From Streptomyces sp. V4I2 (GTDB lineage Bacteria > Actinomycetota > Actinomycetes > Streptomycetales > Streptomycetaceae): a stretch of DNA of 64,000 bases. Below are positions 24,111-35,950 of this stretch, in pieces. The notes under the pieces are model-generated. The model was not told the DNA's origin and searched no databases. It saw only the letters and a program-made list of their open reading frames with translations. The translations under genes and the position numbers were made by a program. Location of the stretch: contig NZ_JAUSZM010000003.1 of assembly GCF_030817655.1 (NCBI RefSeq), positions 8,494,001-8,558,000 on the forward strand. Reading direction: 5' to 3'. Every line of letters starts with the position of its first letter. Position 1 is the stretch's first letter.

Positions 24111-24518
24111 ATGAAGATCCCTTTTCTGGGCCACCGGCGTGACAAGCCCGGCGCCCTCGATCCCGAGGGCATCGCCGAACTTCTCTCCGAATGCGAGCTG
24201 CTGCGCTCCCAGGCGTCCCAGGAGGGCGTCCAACTCGACGACACGGCTGCCTCGTTGGAGGCGCTGGACCAGCTGGTGCCGCGCTGGCGGGACGACGAGG
24301 AGGTGCTGCCGTGGCTCGGCAACGACGCCGGGCTCTATCTCGGCACGGTCATCGTGCGCACGGTTCCCGGCGCCGCGTGGGACCTGTGGCCCGACGGCCA
24401 GCCCGTCATCCGGCTCGCCTCCGGCCGCGAGTTCGACGTCGTGGCCTCCGGGCAGGAGTGGGCCGTCAGTGGGGTGCCCGAACTCTCGCAGCTGTATGCC
24501 GAGGTGGCCGAAGCGTGA
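24111..24518 (+). CDS. Conserved hypothetical protein (possibly DUF6278)
   Basis: A 135-aa acidic cytoplasmic protein starting MKIPFLGHRRDKPGALDPEG, with a conserved-looking core LVPRWRDDEEVLPWLGNDAG and GTVIVRTVPGAAWDLWPDGQ. No catalytic motif is visible. CACGCT sits 6 nt before the ATG and no ribosome site is present, suggesting a leaderless message. The DUF assignment is from memory and uncertain. Confidence 0.75.
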   Translation: MKIPFLGHRRDKPGALDPEGIAELLSECELLRSQASQEGVQLDDTAASLEALDQLVPRWRDDEEVLPWLGNDAGLYLGTVIVRTVPGAAWDLWPDGQPVIRLASGREFDVVASGQEWAVSGVPELSQLYAEVAEA

Positions 24519-24589
24519 ATCTCCGGCCCACGGGACGACGTAAATACGGCTTATGCCCGGAAAGTGCGTGTCGTGCCTCAACCGCGATC

Positions 24590-24618
24590 TTGCCCGGATA
24601 AGTTGCGGCACCTACGAC
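24590..24618 (+). promoter_or_regulatory. Probable promoter of the ABC ATPase gene
   Basis: TTGCCC (24590-24595), a 17-bp spacer and TACGAC (24613-24618), about 26 bp before the ATG. Confidence 0.45.
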
Positions 24619-24644
24619 ACAGCTGAGAGTGAGTAGGGCTGGGC

Positions 24645-25388
<744 letters not shown>

Positions 25389-25471
25389 GCGGGGGAGTGC
25401 GAACCGTGTTCCATGCCACCCGTATGCGCGCCGCCCCGGCCGGGCCGGGGACGCTGCTGCCGGGTGGGGCT

Positions 25472-25499
25472 CCCCCTACAGCCCCGACACCGTAGGGGG
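25472..25499. terminator. Bidirectional terminator after the ABC ATPase gene
   Basis: CCCCCTAC and GTAGGGGG, a perfect 8-bp stem with 12-nt loop, between two convergent genes. Confidence 0.6.
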
Positions 25500-25543
25500 G
25501 TGGCAGTCCGCAGAGCCCATATCCGCCCGGCAGCAGCCGGAGA

Positions 25544-27109
25544 TCACTGCTCGCGCAGCGGAATCGACACGTACGACGGGTCGGTGGCCGGCGAGGAGAA
25601 GGTCAGCTGCGCGCCGGACGGGTTGTGCTCGATGTAGAGCGGGTCGACCGTGTCGACCACCAGGGCCAGCCGGTGCCCTGCCGGGACGTCGTAGGCCGTG
25701 GAGAACAGCTCCAGGTCCACGTCGAACGGCTTCCCGGGCGTCTGCCCGTGGAAGGTGTACGGCGCGTTGCTGACCAGCTTGCCGAGGCCGAGCGGCCCCA
25801 CGTCGTACAGGTAGGCGACGAGGGTGCCGCTCTCCTTGGTCGGAGTGAGAGTGGTGTGCAACTTCGCGGTGCCGCGCACCTGTTGGGCCTTGGTGTACTT
25901 CTCCGACTGCCACACGGCGGCCCAGCGGCGGGGGAGCAGGGGGATCGAGGCGACCGGGGGCAGTCGGGCGATCTGGTCGAGGATGCTGGACAGGAAGACC
26001 ACCCCGCCGTTCGCCCCGGAGTCGACGTTCGCGCGGATCGTGGTCGTGCCGGCGAGGGCGATCTTCTTCCGCGTCGCGCCGACCGATTTCCAGTCCGGAT
26101 AGCCCTCGTAGCCGCCCGTGGAACGGGACTTGAGCCGGACCGGCTGTTCGCGGTCGATGCCGTTGTCCTCGTCCCGGAGGTGGTGGTCGAACCAGCGCCC
26201 GGTGTCCGTCCACACGTCGTTGGGCAGCCCGAACAGGCCGGTGACCTCGGAGGTCGCGTGGTCGCCGGGGCGCAGCTCCAGTCTCTTGGGGCCGGTCAGC
26301 TTCTCGTAGAAGTCCGTGTACTGGTTGGGCGGGAAGATCGTGTCGCCCCAGGCGTTGGCCATCATGACGGCGGCGCCGTTCTTGTTCAGCTGGTCGACAT
26401 AGGTCGCAGCGGAACGTTTCTTCCCCCAGGCGATCATCTCCGGCTCCCTGGCCAGGTTGGAGGCGTAGAAGTCGTCGAAGATCTGCCGCACTTCGGCGCT
26501 CTGGCGGCCGGTGACCAGGCTCGCCCCGTCCAGCAGGCCGGCGGCCTGGACATGCTGGGTGCGGCCCGAGTAGATCGAGGCGATCAGGTCGGCCCAGCCG
26601 CTGAGGGCGGCGACCGCCTTGACGCGCTTGTCGTGCGCGGCGGCGAGCAGGCTGATGCCGGCACCGTACGAGAGGCCCGCCATGCCGACCTTCTGTGCGT
26701 CGGCCGGGGTGTTGGCGAGGGCCCAGTCGATGACCTTGGACGCGTCGGCCGTGTCGGGCGGGCCCGCGACTTCTATCTCGCCGCCCGACTGCCAGAAGCC
26801 GCGCACGTTGTAACTGACCACGACATACCCGGAGTTCGCGAGCTTCTGGGCCTGGGCCAGATACTCGACCTGGGGCAGACCCCAGCTCGTCGGCATCACG
26901 AGCAGCGGGTAACGGCGGGTGCCGTCGGCGCCGGCGGGCGTGACGACGTTGGCCTTGAGGACCGTGCCGCCGTCACCGGCGATGTCGACGAAGCGGATCG
27001 CGGTCGCCGCCTGGGCGGCCGGTGCGAGCCCGAGGGCGCTGCCGGCGATCAGCGTCGCCGAGACGGCACCCACGGCGGTGGTACGCAGGGCCTTGCGATG
27101 GTTTCCCAC
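25544..27109 (-). CDS. Secreted CocE/NonD-type (S15) serine hydrolase
   Basis: A 521-aa precursor with a signal peptide (to about residue 35, AAQAAT). The alpha/beta-hydrolase domain has nucleophile Ser in GLSYGAG, Asp in NAWGDTIFP and His in RPGDHATS. The C-terminal third is the X-Pro dipeptidyl-peptidase-like beta domain (TLVAYLYDVG, AGHRLALVVDTVDPLY). It is exported and likely acts as an acyl hydrolase or X-Pro peptidase; the specificity is unknown. The GTG start follows AGGAG. Confidence 0.88.
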   Translation of the reverse strand: MGNHRKALRTTAVGAVSATLIAGSALGLAPAAQAATAIRFVDIAGDGGTVLKANVVTPAGADGTRRYPLLVMPTSWGLPQVEYLAQAQKLANSGYVVVSYNVRGFWQSGGEIEVAGPPDTADASKVIDWALANTPADAQKVGMAGLSYGAGISLLAAAHDKRVKAVAALSGWADLIASIYSGRTQHVQAAGLLDGASLVTGRQSAEVRQIFDDFYASNLAREPEMIAWGKKRSAATYVDQLNKNGAAVMMANAWGDTIFPPNQYTDFYEKLTGPKRLELRPGDHATSEVTGLFGLPNDVWTDTGRWFDHHLRDEDNGIDREQPVRLKSRSTGGYEGYPDWKSVGATRKKIALAGTTTIRANVDSGANGGVVFLSSILDQIARLPPVASIPLLPRRWAAVWQSEKYTKAQQVRGTAKLHTTLTPTKESGTLVAYLYDVGPLGLGKLVSNAPYTFHGQTPGKPFDVDLELFSTAYDVPAGHRLALVVDTVDPLYIEHNPSGAQLTFSSPATDPSYVSIPLREQ

Positions 27110-27151
27110 GGGTCACTCCTGACTCGGTCACTCGTGTAAGTGCAAAGTGAC

Positions 27152-27200
27152 CCGACGGTAACCTCGGCCTCTTACCGTAGGTAACCCGTCGGTAAGTTAC
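27152..27200. promoter_or_regulatory. Candidate operator array upstream of the CocE/NonD hydrolase
   Basis: It contains a perfect inverted repeat CTTACCG/CGGTAAG (27171-27177, 27190-27196) and three further GGTAA(C/G) half-sites. The arrangement resembles a regulator-binding array; the bound protein is unknown. Confidence 0.4.
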
Positions 27201-27233
27201 GTGGGAGTAACGATTGGTGGAATGTGCTGAAAT

Positions 27234-27992
27234 CTAGGAGGCGCGGTGCGAGTTGCGCGGAACCGCCGGGGTGGGCAGGGGGGTCTGTGCCTCCCGGGTG
27301 ACGTCCGCGACGAGTTCGACGACATCGGGGCCGTAGGCCTGCGAGTTGACGATCTTCAGCAGCAGGGCGAAGGGGGTGTTGCCGTACTTGCGCGTCAGCC
27401 GCTCGTGGTTGTTGGCGAGGTAACGGGTCGTGGCCTGGTTGGTGATCGAGGTCTGGCCGCAGAAGAGGAAGACGGGCCGGGTGCCGTGGCTCTCGTCGAC
27501 GGTGAGCCGGGCGAGGAGCGCGTACTCGGCCCTGCCGACCTCCACTCGGTAGCGCTCGGAGCCGATCTGGAAGGCGCCGCGGTCGGGGCTCGGCTCGGCG
27601 TCCACGTTCACCCGGACGCCGGGGAGCAGTGAGGACAGATGTGCCGCCATACGGCGGTTGGATGCCGGGCCGCCGACGCAGAACTCGGTGCGCTCACCGA
27701 AGCCCTGGCGTGCCGCGTCGTGCGGGACGACCTGGGCGTGGGCGTTGCAGTCCTTGATCAGCGCGGCCAGTTCGAGGAGCGCGAACACGTCGTAGCGCAT
27801 CACCGCCAGATCGGGGCCGGCGGCGCCGCGGTTGACCACCAGCAGCGACTCGGAGTTGTCGGGCAGCCCGAAGAAGGCCTGCTTGCGGCGGAGCTTCCGC
27901 TTCCACAGGTAGGTCCTGGCCAGCCAGCCGAGCGCGGCACTGATGCCGGCGGCCACCACCCCCAGGACGATGTTGCGCACGTCGTCATTCAT
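27234..27992 (-). CDS. Membrane-anchored conserved protein of unknown function
   Basis: A 252-aa protein with one N-terminal membrane helix (residues 6-28, NIVLGVVAAGISAALGWLA) followed by basic KRKLRRK and a soluble cytoplasmic domain. Distinctive segments are FFGLPDNSESLLVVNRG, LAALIKDCNAHAQVVPHDAA, FCVGGPASNRRMAAHLSSLL and PVFLFCGQTSITNQATTRYL. The last two Gly-rich stretches resemble nucleotide- or NAD-pocket loops, but I cannot assign a family. TAGCAT lies 8 nt before its ATG. It is divergent from gamma-glutamyltransferase. Confidence 0.8.
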   Translation of the reverse strand: MNDDVRNIVLGVVAAGISAALGWLARTYLWKRKLRRKQAFFGLPDNSESLLVVNRGAAGPDLAVMRYDVFALLELAALIKDCNAHAQVVPHDAARQGFGERTEFCVGGPASNRRMAAHLSSLLPGVRVNVDAEPSPDRGAFQIGSERYRVEVGRAEYALLARLTVDESHGTRPVFLFCGQTSITNQATTRYLANNHERLTRKYGNTPFALLLKIVNSQAYGPDVVELVADVTREAQTPLPTPAVPRNSHRAS

Positions 27993-28111
27993 GGGCGCGC
28001 ATGCTAGCGGGCCAACGCAAACCAGTGTTCGAAAACGGCCTGTTGAGGGTCTGCTGACGGGGGCATGGCGATCGCATAGGCTGCGCGAACGGTCTCTGAC
28101 TGGAGGTTCGG

Positions 28112-29911
28112 ATGCGTCGCCCTGTCGTACGGAAACTGTCGGTCCTGGCGGTCTCGGCCGCCGTGGTTACGGTAGGAGCGGCCGCGCCACCCGCCGCCGG
28201 GAGCACACCTGTCGAAAAGGTTCCGCTTGCCGTCGGCTACGGCGGAGCCGTGGCCAGCGTCGACGCGGACGCCTCCGCCGCCGGTATCGAGGTGCTGAAG
28301 AAGGGCGGCAACGCCGTCGACGCCGCCGTCGCCACGGCGGCCGCGCTCGGTGTCACCGAGCCGTACTCCTCCGGCATCGGCGGTGGCGGCTACTTCGTCT
28401 ACTACGACGCCAAGTCCCGTACGGTGCATACGATCGACGGCCGCGAGACCGCTCCGCTGACCGCCGACTCCGGCCTGTTCCTGGAGAACGGCAAGCCCCT
28501 CGCCTTCGCCGACGCCGTCAGCAGCGGCCTCGGCGTCGGTACGCCGGGCACGCCCGCCACCTGGCAGACGGCGCTCGACAAGTGGGGCAGCAAGAGACTC
28601 GGCAGCGTTCTCGCGCCCGCCGAGCGGATCGCCCGTGACGGGTTCGTCGTCGACAGCACCTTCCGCTCGCAGACCGCCTCCAACGAGACCCGGTTCCGCT
28701 ACTTCCCGGACACCGCGAAGCTGTTCCTGCCGGGCGGACAGCTCCCCGTCGTCGGCTCGACCTTCAAGAACCCCGACCTCGCCCGCACCTACGCCGAGTT
28801 GAGCCGCAAGGGCGTCGGCGCGATCTACCACGGCGACCTCGGCGAGGACATCGTCGACACCGTGAACAAGCCGCCCGTGGACCCCGCCTCGGGCTGGAAC
28901 GCCCGCCCGGGCGAGCTGTCCGAGAAGGACCTCGCGGCCTACCGCGCCAAGCTCCAGGCGCCCACCAGGACCTCGTACCGCGGCCTCGGCGTCTACTCCA
29001 TCGCGCCCTCCTCCTCCGGCGGCACCACGGTCGGCGAAGCCCTCAACATCCTGGAGAACACCGACCTGTCGAAGGCGAGCGAGGTCCAGTACCTGCACCG
29101 CTACATCGAGGCGAGCCGGATCGCGTTCGCGGACCGGGGGCGCTGGGTCGGCGACCCCGCCTTCGAGGACGTACCCACGAAGGAACTGCTGTCGCAGAAG
29201 TACGCCGACTCGCGGGCGTGCCTCATCAAGGACGACGCGGTGCTGACCAGCCCGGTGGCGCCCGGCGATCCGCGGAACCCGGCGGCCTGCGCCACCGGGG
29301 GAACGGCGGCGCCGACGACGTACGAGGGTGAGAACACCACGCATCTGACGGCGGCGGACAAGTGGGGGAACGTCGTCTCCTACACGCTCACCATCGAGCA
29401 GACCGGCGGCAGCGGCATCACGGTGCCCGGCCGCGGGTTCATCCTCAACAACGAGCTGACCGACTTCTCCTTCGCCCCGGCCAACCCGGCCGTCCACGAC
29501 CCGAACCTGCCCGGTCCGGGCAAGCGGCCGCGGTCGTCGATCTCGCCGACGATCGTGCTGGACAAGCACGACAAGCCGGTGGTGGCGCTGGGTTCGCCCG
29601 GTGGCGCGACCATCATCACCACCGTGCTGCAGACCCTCACCCAGTTCCTCGACCGCGGGCTGCCCCTGGTCGACGCGATCGCCGCACCGCGCGCCAGCCA
29701 GCGCAACGCCGCCCAGACCGAGCTCGAACCCGGGCTCTACGGCAGTGAGACGGCCAAGCAGCTGGAGGCCATCGGGCACTCCTTCAGGCTGAACCCGGAG
29801 ATCGGCGCGGCCACGGCCGTGCAGCGGCTGCCGGGCGGGAAGTGGCTGGCCGCCGCCGAGAAGGTACGACGCGGCGGCGGCTCGGCGATGGTCGTGTACC
29901 CGGCGCCCTAG
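28112..29911 (+). CDS. ggt: Gamma-glutamyltransferase (secreted)
   Basis: A 599-aa Ntn-hydrolase precursor with signal peptide (residues 1-32). Family motifs are NAVDAAVATAAALGVTEPYS, GIGGGGYFVYYD, the self-cleavage/catalytic Thr region NTTHLTAADKWGNVVSYT, FILNNELTDF and SPGGATIITTVLQTL. It hydrolyses or transfers the gamma-glutamyl group of glutathione and related peptides outside the cell. TGGAGG precedes the ATG. It is convergent with the ClpC-like gene, with 3 bp between stops. Confidence 0.95.
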   Translation: MRRPVVRKLSVLAVSAAVVTVGAAAPPAAGSTPVEKVPLAVGYGGAVASVDADASAAGIEVLKKGGNAVDAAVATAAALGVTEPYSSGIGGGGYFVYYDAKSRTVHTIDGRETAPLTADSGLFLENGKPLAFADAVSSGLGVGTPGTPATWQTALDKWGSKRLGSVLAPAERIARDGFVVDSTFRSQTASNETRFRYFPDTAKLFLPGGQLPVVGSTFKNPDLARTYAELSRKGVGAIYHGDLGEDIVDTVNKPPVDPASGWNARPGELSEKDLAAYRAKLQAPTRTSYRGLGVYSIAPSSSGGTTVGEALNILENTDLSKASEVQYLHRYIEASRIAFADRGRWVGDPAFEDVPTKELLSQKYADSRACLIKDDAVLTSPVAPGDPRNPAACATGGTAAPTTYEGENTTHLTAADKWGNVVSYTLTIEQTGGSGITVPGRGFILNNELTDFSFAPANPAVHDPNLPGPGKRPRSSISPTIVLDKHDKPVVALGSPGGATIITTVLQTLTQFLDRGLPLVDAIAAPRASQRNAAQTELEPGLYGSETAKQLEAIGHSFRLNPEIGAATAVQRLPGGKWLAAAEKVRRGGGSAMVVYPAP

Positions 29912-29914
29912 CGG

Positions 29915-32461
<2,547 letters not shown>

Positions 32462-32576
32462 GGCGTTCCCATCCGGCGTCCCTGCGGGGCCCGGGACGCC
32501 CTCGCTGATCGACGTGCCGGGGCCGGGTAACCCGTGTGGCAGTCGGCTACACCCCGGGACGCACGCTCGTAGAACA

Positions 32577-32590
32577 CCTTCGCACGAAGG
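32577..32590. promoter_or_regulatory. Palindrome upstream of the ClpC-like gene
   Basis: CCTTCG-CA-CGAAGG, a perfect 6-bp dyad about 115 bp upstream of the clp start. It may be a stress-regulator site. It does not match the HspR inverted repeat I know. Confidence 0.35.
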
Positions 32591-32597
32591 AGGGGAG

Positions 32598-32640
32598 GGG
32601 GCACCTTCAGAGAATCCGGGAGGCTCTCTCCGGGTGCCCC
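32598..32640 (-). terminator. Terminator of map
   Basis: GGGGCACC and GGTGCCCC arms (8 bp, perfect) with an inner AGAG/CTCT pairing, 6 bp after the map stop codon on the minus strand. It separates map from the clp gene. Confidence 0.6.
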
Positions 32641-32645
32641 GCCGC

Positions 32646-33413
32646 TCAGCGTGCCGTCAGGATGCGTGGCCCCGCGTCCGTGATCGCCACCGTGTGCTCC
32701 ACGTGGGCCGCGCGCGAACCGTCGTTCGTCTTCAGGGTCCAGCCGTCCGGTGCCTCGTGGTAGCCGTCCGTGCCGCCGTCGATGAGCATGGGTTCGAGGG
32801 CGAGGACCATGCCGTGCCGCAGCGGGAAACCGCGCCCCGGGCGGCCCTCGTTGGGAACCGGCGGGTCCTCGTGCATGCGGCGGCCGATGCCGTGGCCGCC
32901 GAAGTCGGCCATGATGCCGTATCCCGCGGCCCGGCACACCGTGCCGATCGCGTGCGCGATGTCGCCGATGCGGTGTCCCACGACCGCCGCCTCGATGCCC
33001 GCCGACAGGGCCCGCTCGGCCGTCTCGATCAGGCGGAGGTCGGCCGGGCGCGGCCTGCCGACCACGAAGCTGATCGCCGAGTCGCCGGCCCAGCCGCCCA
33101 GTTCCGCACCGCAGTCGATGGACACGAGGTCGCCGTCGCGCAGCCGGTAGGCGGTCGGGATGCCGTGCACGATCGCGTCGTTCACCGAGGCGCAGATGAC
33201 AGCCGGGAACGGCGTGGTCGCGAACGAGGGCCGGTAGCCGAGGAAGGGCGAGCCGGCGCCCGCCGCGCGCAGCACGTCGTGCGCCACCTCGTCCAGCTCC
33301 AGCAGGGAAACGCCGACGTCAGCGGCCTGTCGTACGGCCGTCAGGGCTCGGCCGACGACCTGGCCGGCCTCGTACATGGCGTCGATGGATGTGTCCGTCT
33401 TCAGCTCTACCAT
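32646..33413 (-). CDS. map: Methionine aminopeptidase, type I
   Basis: A 255-aa enzyme that removes N-terminal Met from nascent proteins. Metal ligands are visible in order: Asp in SIDCGAELGGWAGDSAISF (two Asp), His in GHGIGRRMHEDP, Glu in LALEPML and Glu in HVEHTVAI. Length is typical of an actinobacterial extra MAP without zinc-finger extension. TATAGT ends 7 nt before the ATG, so the mRNA is probably leaderless. It is divergent from an XRE regulator with an overlapping promoter. Confidence 0.94.
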   Translation of the reverse strand: MVELKTDTSIDAMYEAGQVVGRALTAVRQAADVGVSLLELDEVAHDVLRAAGAGSPFLGYRPSFATTPFPAVICASVNDAIVHGIPTAYRLRDGDLVSIDCGAELGGWAGDSAISFVVGRPRPADLRLIETAERALSAGIEAAVVGHRIGDIAHAIGTVCRAAGYGIMADFGGHGIGRRMHEDPPVPNEGRPGRGFPLRHGMVLALEPMLIDGGTDGYHEAPDGWTLKTNDGSRAAHVEHTVAITDAGPRILTAR

Positions 33414-33420
33414 GCCAATT

Positions 33421-33439
33421 ACTATACCGGTATTACAAT
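33421..33439. promoter_or_regulatory. Overlapping divergent leaderless promoters with central operator
   Basis: The minus-strand -10 TATAGT (33426-33421) serves map, and the plus-strand -10 TACAAT (33434-33439) serves the XRE gene. Between and over them lies the perfect palindrome ATACCGGTAT (33424-33433). A further ACGGTAT half-site follows at 33441. One bound dimer could silence both promoters. Confidence 0.55.
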
Positions 33440-33445
33440 GACGGT

Positions 33446-33697
33446 ATGGTACGCACCCCTCTCACCCCCGAAGAGCGCGAACGCGGCGAACGGCTCGGCC
33501 GGCTGCTGCGCGAGGCCCGCGGCGGTCGCAGCATGACGGAGGTCGCGGCCAGCGCCGGCATCTCCGCGGAGACCCTCCGCAAGATCGAGACCGGCCGCGC
33601 GCCGACCCCGGCGTTCTTCACGGTGGCCGCGCTCGCCCGCGCGCTCGCCCTGTCGATGGACGAGCTGGCGGGACTGTGCGCGCCGGCGGCCGTATAG
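33446..33697 (+). CDS. XRE-family HTH regulator, small
   Basis: An 83-aa protein that is essentially one Cro/C1-type HTH: LGRLLREARGGRSMTEVAAS, AGISAETLRKIETGRAPTP, then FFTVAALARALALSMDELAGL. No effector domain. The ATG lies 6 nt after TACAAT, giving a leaderless message. Divergence from map and the palindrome between them suggest autoregulation and control of map. Confidence 0.88.
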   Translation: MVRTPLTPEERERGERLGRLLREARGGRSMTEVAASAGISAETLRKIETGRAPTPAFFTVAALARALALSMDELAGLCAPAAV

Positions 33698-33797
33698 CGC
33701 CGCTGCAACGGGCTTCTCGGGCAGTCTCCGCGCAACGGTCAAGATCGCGCAATGAGGGTCATGCACTGTCCCGGAAAACTGCCTGTAGCCGTCCTGT

Positions 33798-33837
33798 AAC
33801 ACGACTGGTGTTGCCTACGGACCGGAGTGCTCCGGTC
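33798..33837. promoter_or_regulatory. Two dyads in the leader of the 33854 gene
   Basis: AACAC-GACTG-GTGTT (33798-33812), then a perfect palindrome GACCGGAG-TG-CTCCGGTC (33820-33837) ending 4 nt before the GGGAG ribosome site. The second could fold as a hairpin that affects translation. Confidence 0.4.
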
Positions 33838-33853
33838 TGGCGGGAGTTGGGCG

Positions 33854-35770
33854 ATGACTCTGGATCAACTCCCGGCCCGAGTACGGGAGTTCGCGAACTA
33901 CCTGGACAGTCTGCTGGCACGCCTGGACCAGGGCGCCGGCTGGTGCGGCGTGTTCTGGCAGCGCGACCCCGACGGAATGCAGGCCTGCCTCGACGGGCGT
34001 GAGATACCGCCCTGGGACGTCGTCGAGGCGCTCCTCCAGGACCTCGCCACGGAATACGGCCCCGCCGTCGCCGCCCCGGAGGCGGACCGCGCCCGCCCCC
34101 TGCACGCCGCCGCACTCGTCGCCCACGACGCCCGCCCCGGCGGCCGGGACGCCCTCGGCGACCGCTTCGACGTCATGCTCCGCGAACAACGCTACGCCGC
34201 CGAACGACAGGCCGAACTGGGCCGGTTCCTCGCCTCCGCCACCACCCAGCAGGAGGCCGACGCGATCCGCCTCGACCTCGCCTGGGCCCGCGACGACCAC
34301 GAACGCGCGACCCGCCGCTGCGCCGAACTCCGGGCGCGCATGGAGGACCTGGACCGGCGGTCGGTGGGCGGACAGGCGGAGGAGATCCGCCGCGGGCGGA
34401 CGGCGCAGGGCGGCACCGTGTTCCGCGTCGACGACGGCGACACGGGGGCGGAGGGGCGCGGGGGACGCGGGGGGTACGGCTCGCCATCGGCCGGTCGGGA
34501 CGGGTACGGCACCTCTTCGGCCGCTCGTGGCGCGCAGGGCGCGGGTGCGGACGGTCGTGGCGCGTTTGGCGCGGATTCGGGCGGCCGGGACGGGTACGCC
34601 ACACGGTCGGACGGCCGTGACGAATACGCCCCGCGTTCCGACGGCCGGGACGGGTACGGCACCTCGGCGGGCGGTCATGGCGCGCAGGGCACGGGTTCCC
34701 GCGATGCGTACCGTGACGAGTACGCCGCGCCTTCCGACGGCCGACATGCGTACGGTGCCCCCTCGGACGCTCGTGACCCATACGGCACGCGTCCGGACGG
34801 TCGTCACGAGTACACCGAGGCCACGGACCCTCGAAACACCTACGCCGCGCCCTCGGACGGGCGCGATGCCCCGTACGGCGCCGGATTCCCCCGCATGCCG
34901 CAGCAGCGCCACGCGCCGGACGCCTCCGCCCCGGAGACGGACGGCGGCCACGGCCAGTACGCCGAGTACGACGACCGGCCCGCCACCCCGGAACAGCCGG
35001 CCCCCGCCCCGCAGGAGGAGCCCGCCCCGACCTCCAAACAACGCAAGCGCCGCCGCGGCAGTGCCCGCTTCGCCGGGGTGGACGAGGAGGGGACCGCCCC
35101 CGTCGTCGTACCGCCGACCGTCGTACCGGACCTGCCCGTCGCGCCCGTCGCCCCCCGCCGCACCCTGCGCGGGGCCCGGTACGCCGGGGCCGCGGAGACG
35201 GACGCGCGGCCGGAGCCGCAGACCGCTGAGCCGTCGGACGCGGCGGCCCGGCGCGAGAGTGCCGGGGCCGTGGAACGGCTGGTGCGGCTGCGCGGTGAGG
35301 GCCGTAGCGGCGAGGCGCACGCCCTGCTCGCCGAGATCGCGTACTGGCCCGCCGTCCGCTACCCGCTGCTCGCCGCCGAGATGCAGCGCGCCGGGCTCGG
35401 CGCCGACTGGGCGACCCTGCTGTGGGAAACCGCCTCACTGCCGCCCGACCGGCTGGTCGCCGTGGCCGACGCCCTGGTCGCCGCGGGGCGTGGCGCCGAC
35501 GGCGAGCAGGTGCTTCGGCAGGGAGTGGTGCGGCCCGCCGGTGAGATCGGGCAGGCCGTGCTCGCGCTGGTCACCGAGGGCCACCGTCGCGAGGCCCGCG
35601 CGCTCCTGGACGCGTACGTCCGCGTCCGCAACGCCGAGGAGGCCGCCCGCAGCGTCGAGCCGGACCCGCAGACCCTCGCCCCGCTTCTGCTCGAGGCGGC
35701 CCGGGGCGCCTCGGGCGAGCTCCACCGGGATCTGGTCCACGCGTTGCGGGTCGCCGGCCACACCGCCTGA
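33854..35770 (+). CDS. Large protein with disordered repeat region; N- and C-terminal conserved domains
   Basis: A 638-aa protein. Residues 1-170 are ordered and conserved-looking (GWCGVFWQRDPDGMQACLDG, PPWDVVEALLQDLA), followed by a coiled-coil stretch rich in Arg/Glu. Residues 190-340 are Gly/Asp/Arg/Tyr repeats of the form SDGRDGYG or SDGRDEYA. A Pro-rich linker with basic KQRKRRRG follows. Residues 470-638 are helical repeats (LVRLRGEGRSGEAHALLAEI, LLWETASLPPDRLVAVADAL) resembling TPR/HEAT-like packing. No enzyme motif, no signal. It may be a scaffold or conditional regulator. Start chosen from GGGAG 7 nt upstream. Confidence 0.8.
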   Translation: MTLDQLPARVREFANYLDSLLARLDQGAGWCGVFWQRDPDGMQACLDGREIPPWDVVEALLQDLATEYGPAVAAPEADRARPLHAAALVAHDARPGGRDALGDRFDVMLREQRYAAERQAELGRFLASATTQQEADAIRLDLAWARDDHERATRRCAELRARMEDLDRRSVGGQAEEIRRGRTAQGGTVFRVDDGDTGAEGRGGRGGYGSPSAGRDGYGTSSAARGAQGAGADGRGAFGADSGGRDGYATRSDGRDEYAPRSDGRDGYGTSAGGHGAQGTGSRDAYRDEYAAPSDGRHAYGAPSDARDPYGTRPDGRHEYTEATDPRNTYAAPSDGRDAPYGAGFPRMPQQRHAPDASAPETDGGHGQYAEYDDRPATPEQPAPAPQEEPAPTSKQRKRRRGSARFAGVDEEGTAPVVVPPTVVPDLPVAPVAPRRTLRGARYAGAAETDARPEPQTAEPSDAAARRESAGAVERLVRLRGEGRSGEAHALLAEIAYWPAVRYPLLAAEMQRAGLGADWATLLWETASLPPDRLVAVADALVAAGRGADGEQVLRQGVVRPAGEIGQAVLALVTEGHRREARALLDAYVRVRNAEEAARSVEPDPQTLAPLLLEAARGASGELHRDLVHALRVAGHTA

Positions 35771-35890
35771 GACGGACCGAAGCCCCTGGCCGTCCGCCCG
35801 GTCGCTCACCCACAGGGGTGTGAAACCCGATCGACTCAGCGGGTTAACGACGATGGTCTTGGCAAGGCCGCCGGGGAGGCTTACGTTCGT

Positions 35891-35923
35891 GCCTCTACGG
35901 CCTGTGTCTACGGGCGTAGAGGC
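35891..35923. promoter_or_regulatory. Candidate operator/leader dyad before the first amidohydrolase
   Basis: GCCTCTACG and CGTAGAGGC (9-bp perfect arms, 15-bp centre), 28 bp upstream of the 35951 start codon. It is a possible PucR site or leader hairpin at the head of the pyrimidine cluster. Confidence 0.45.
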
Positions 35924-35950
35924 TCTGAGGTCCCGTCGAAGGAGCAGCTC

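Noticed and set aside
25398..25496. Short GTG-started frame after the ABC ATPase, considered as a binding-protein remnant
   Set aside because: About 32 codons without signal peptide or lipobox, ending in the terminator; no resemblance to a solute-binding protein.
27152..27200. GGTAA repeats considered as a CRISPR-like or origin-like array
   Set aside because: Only a few short half-sites within 50 bp, without constant repeats and spacers; an operator is more likely.
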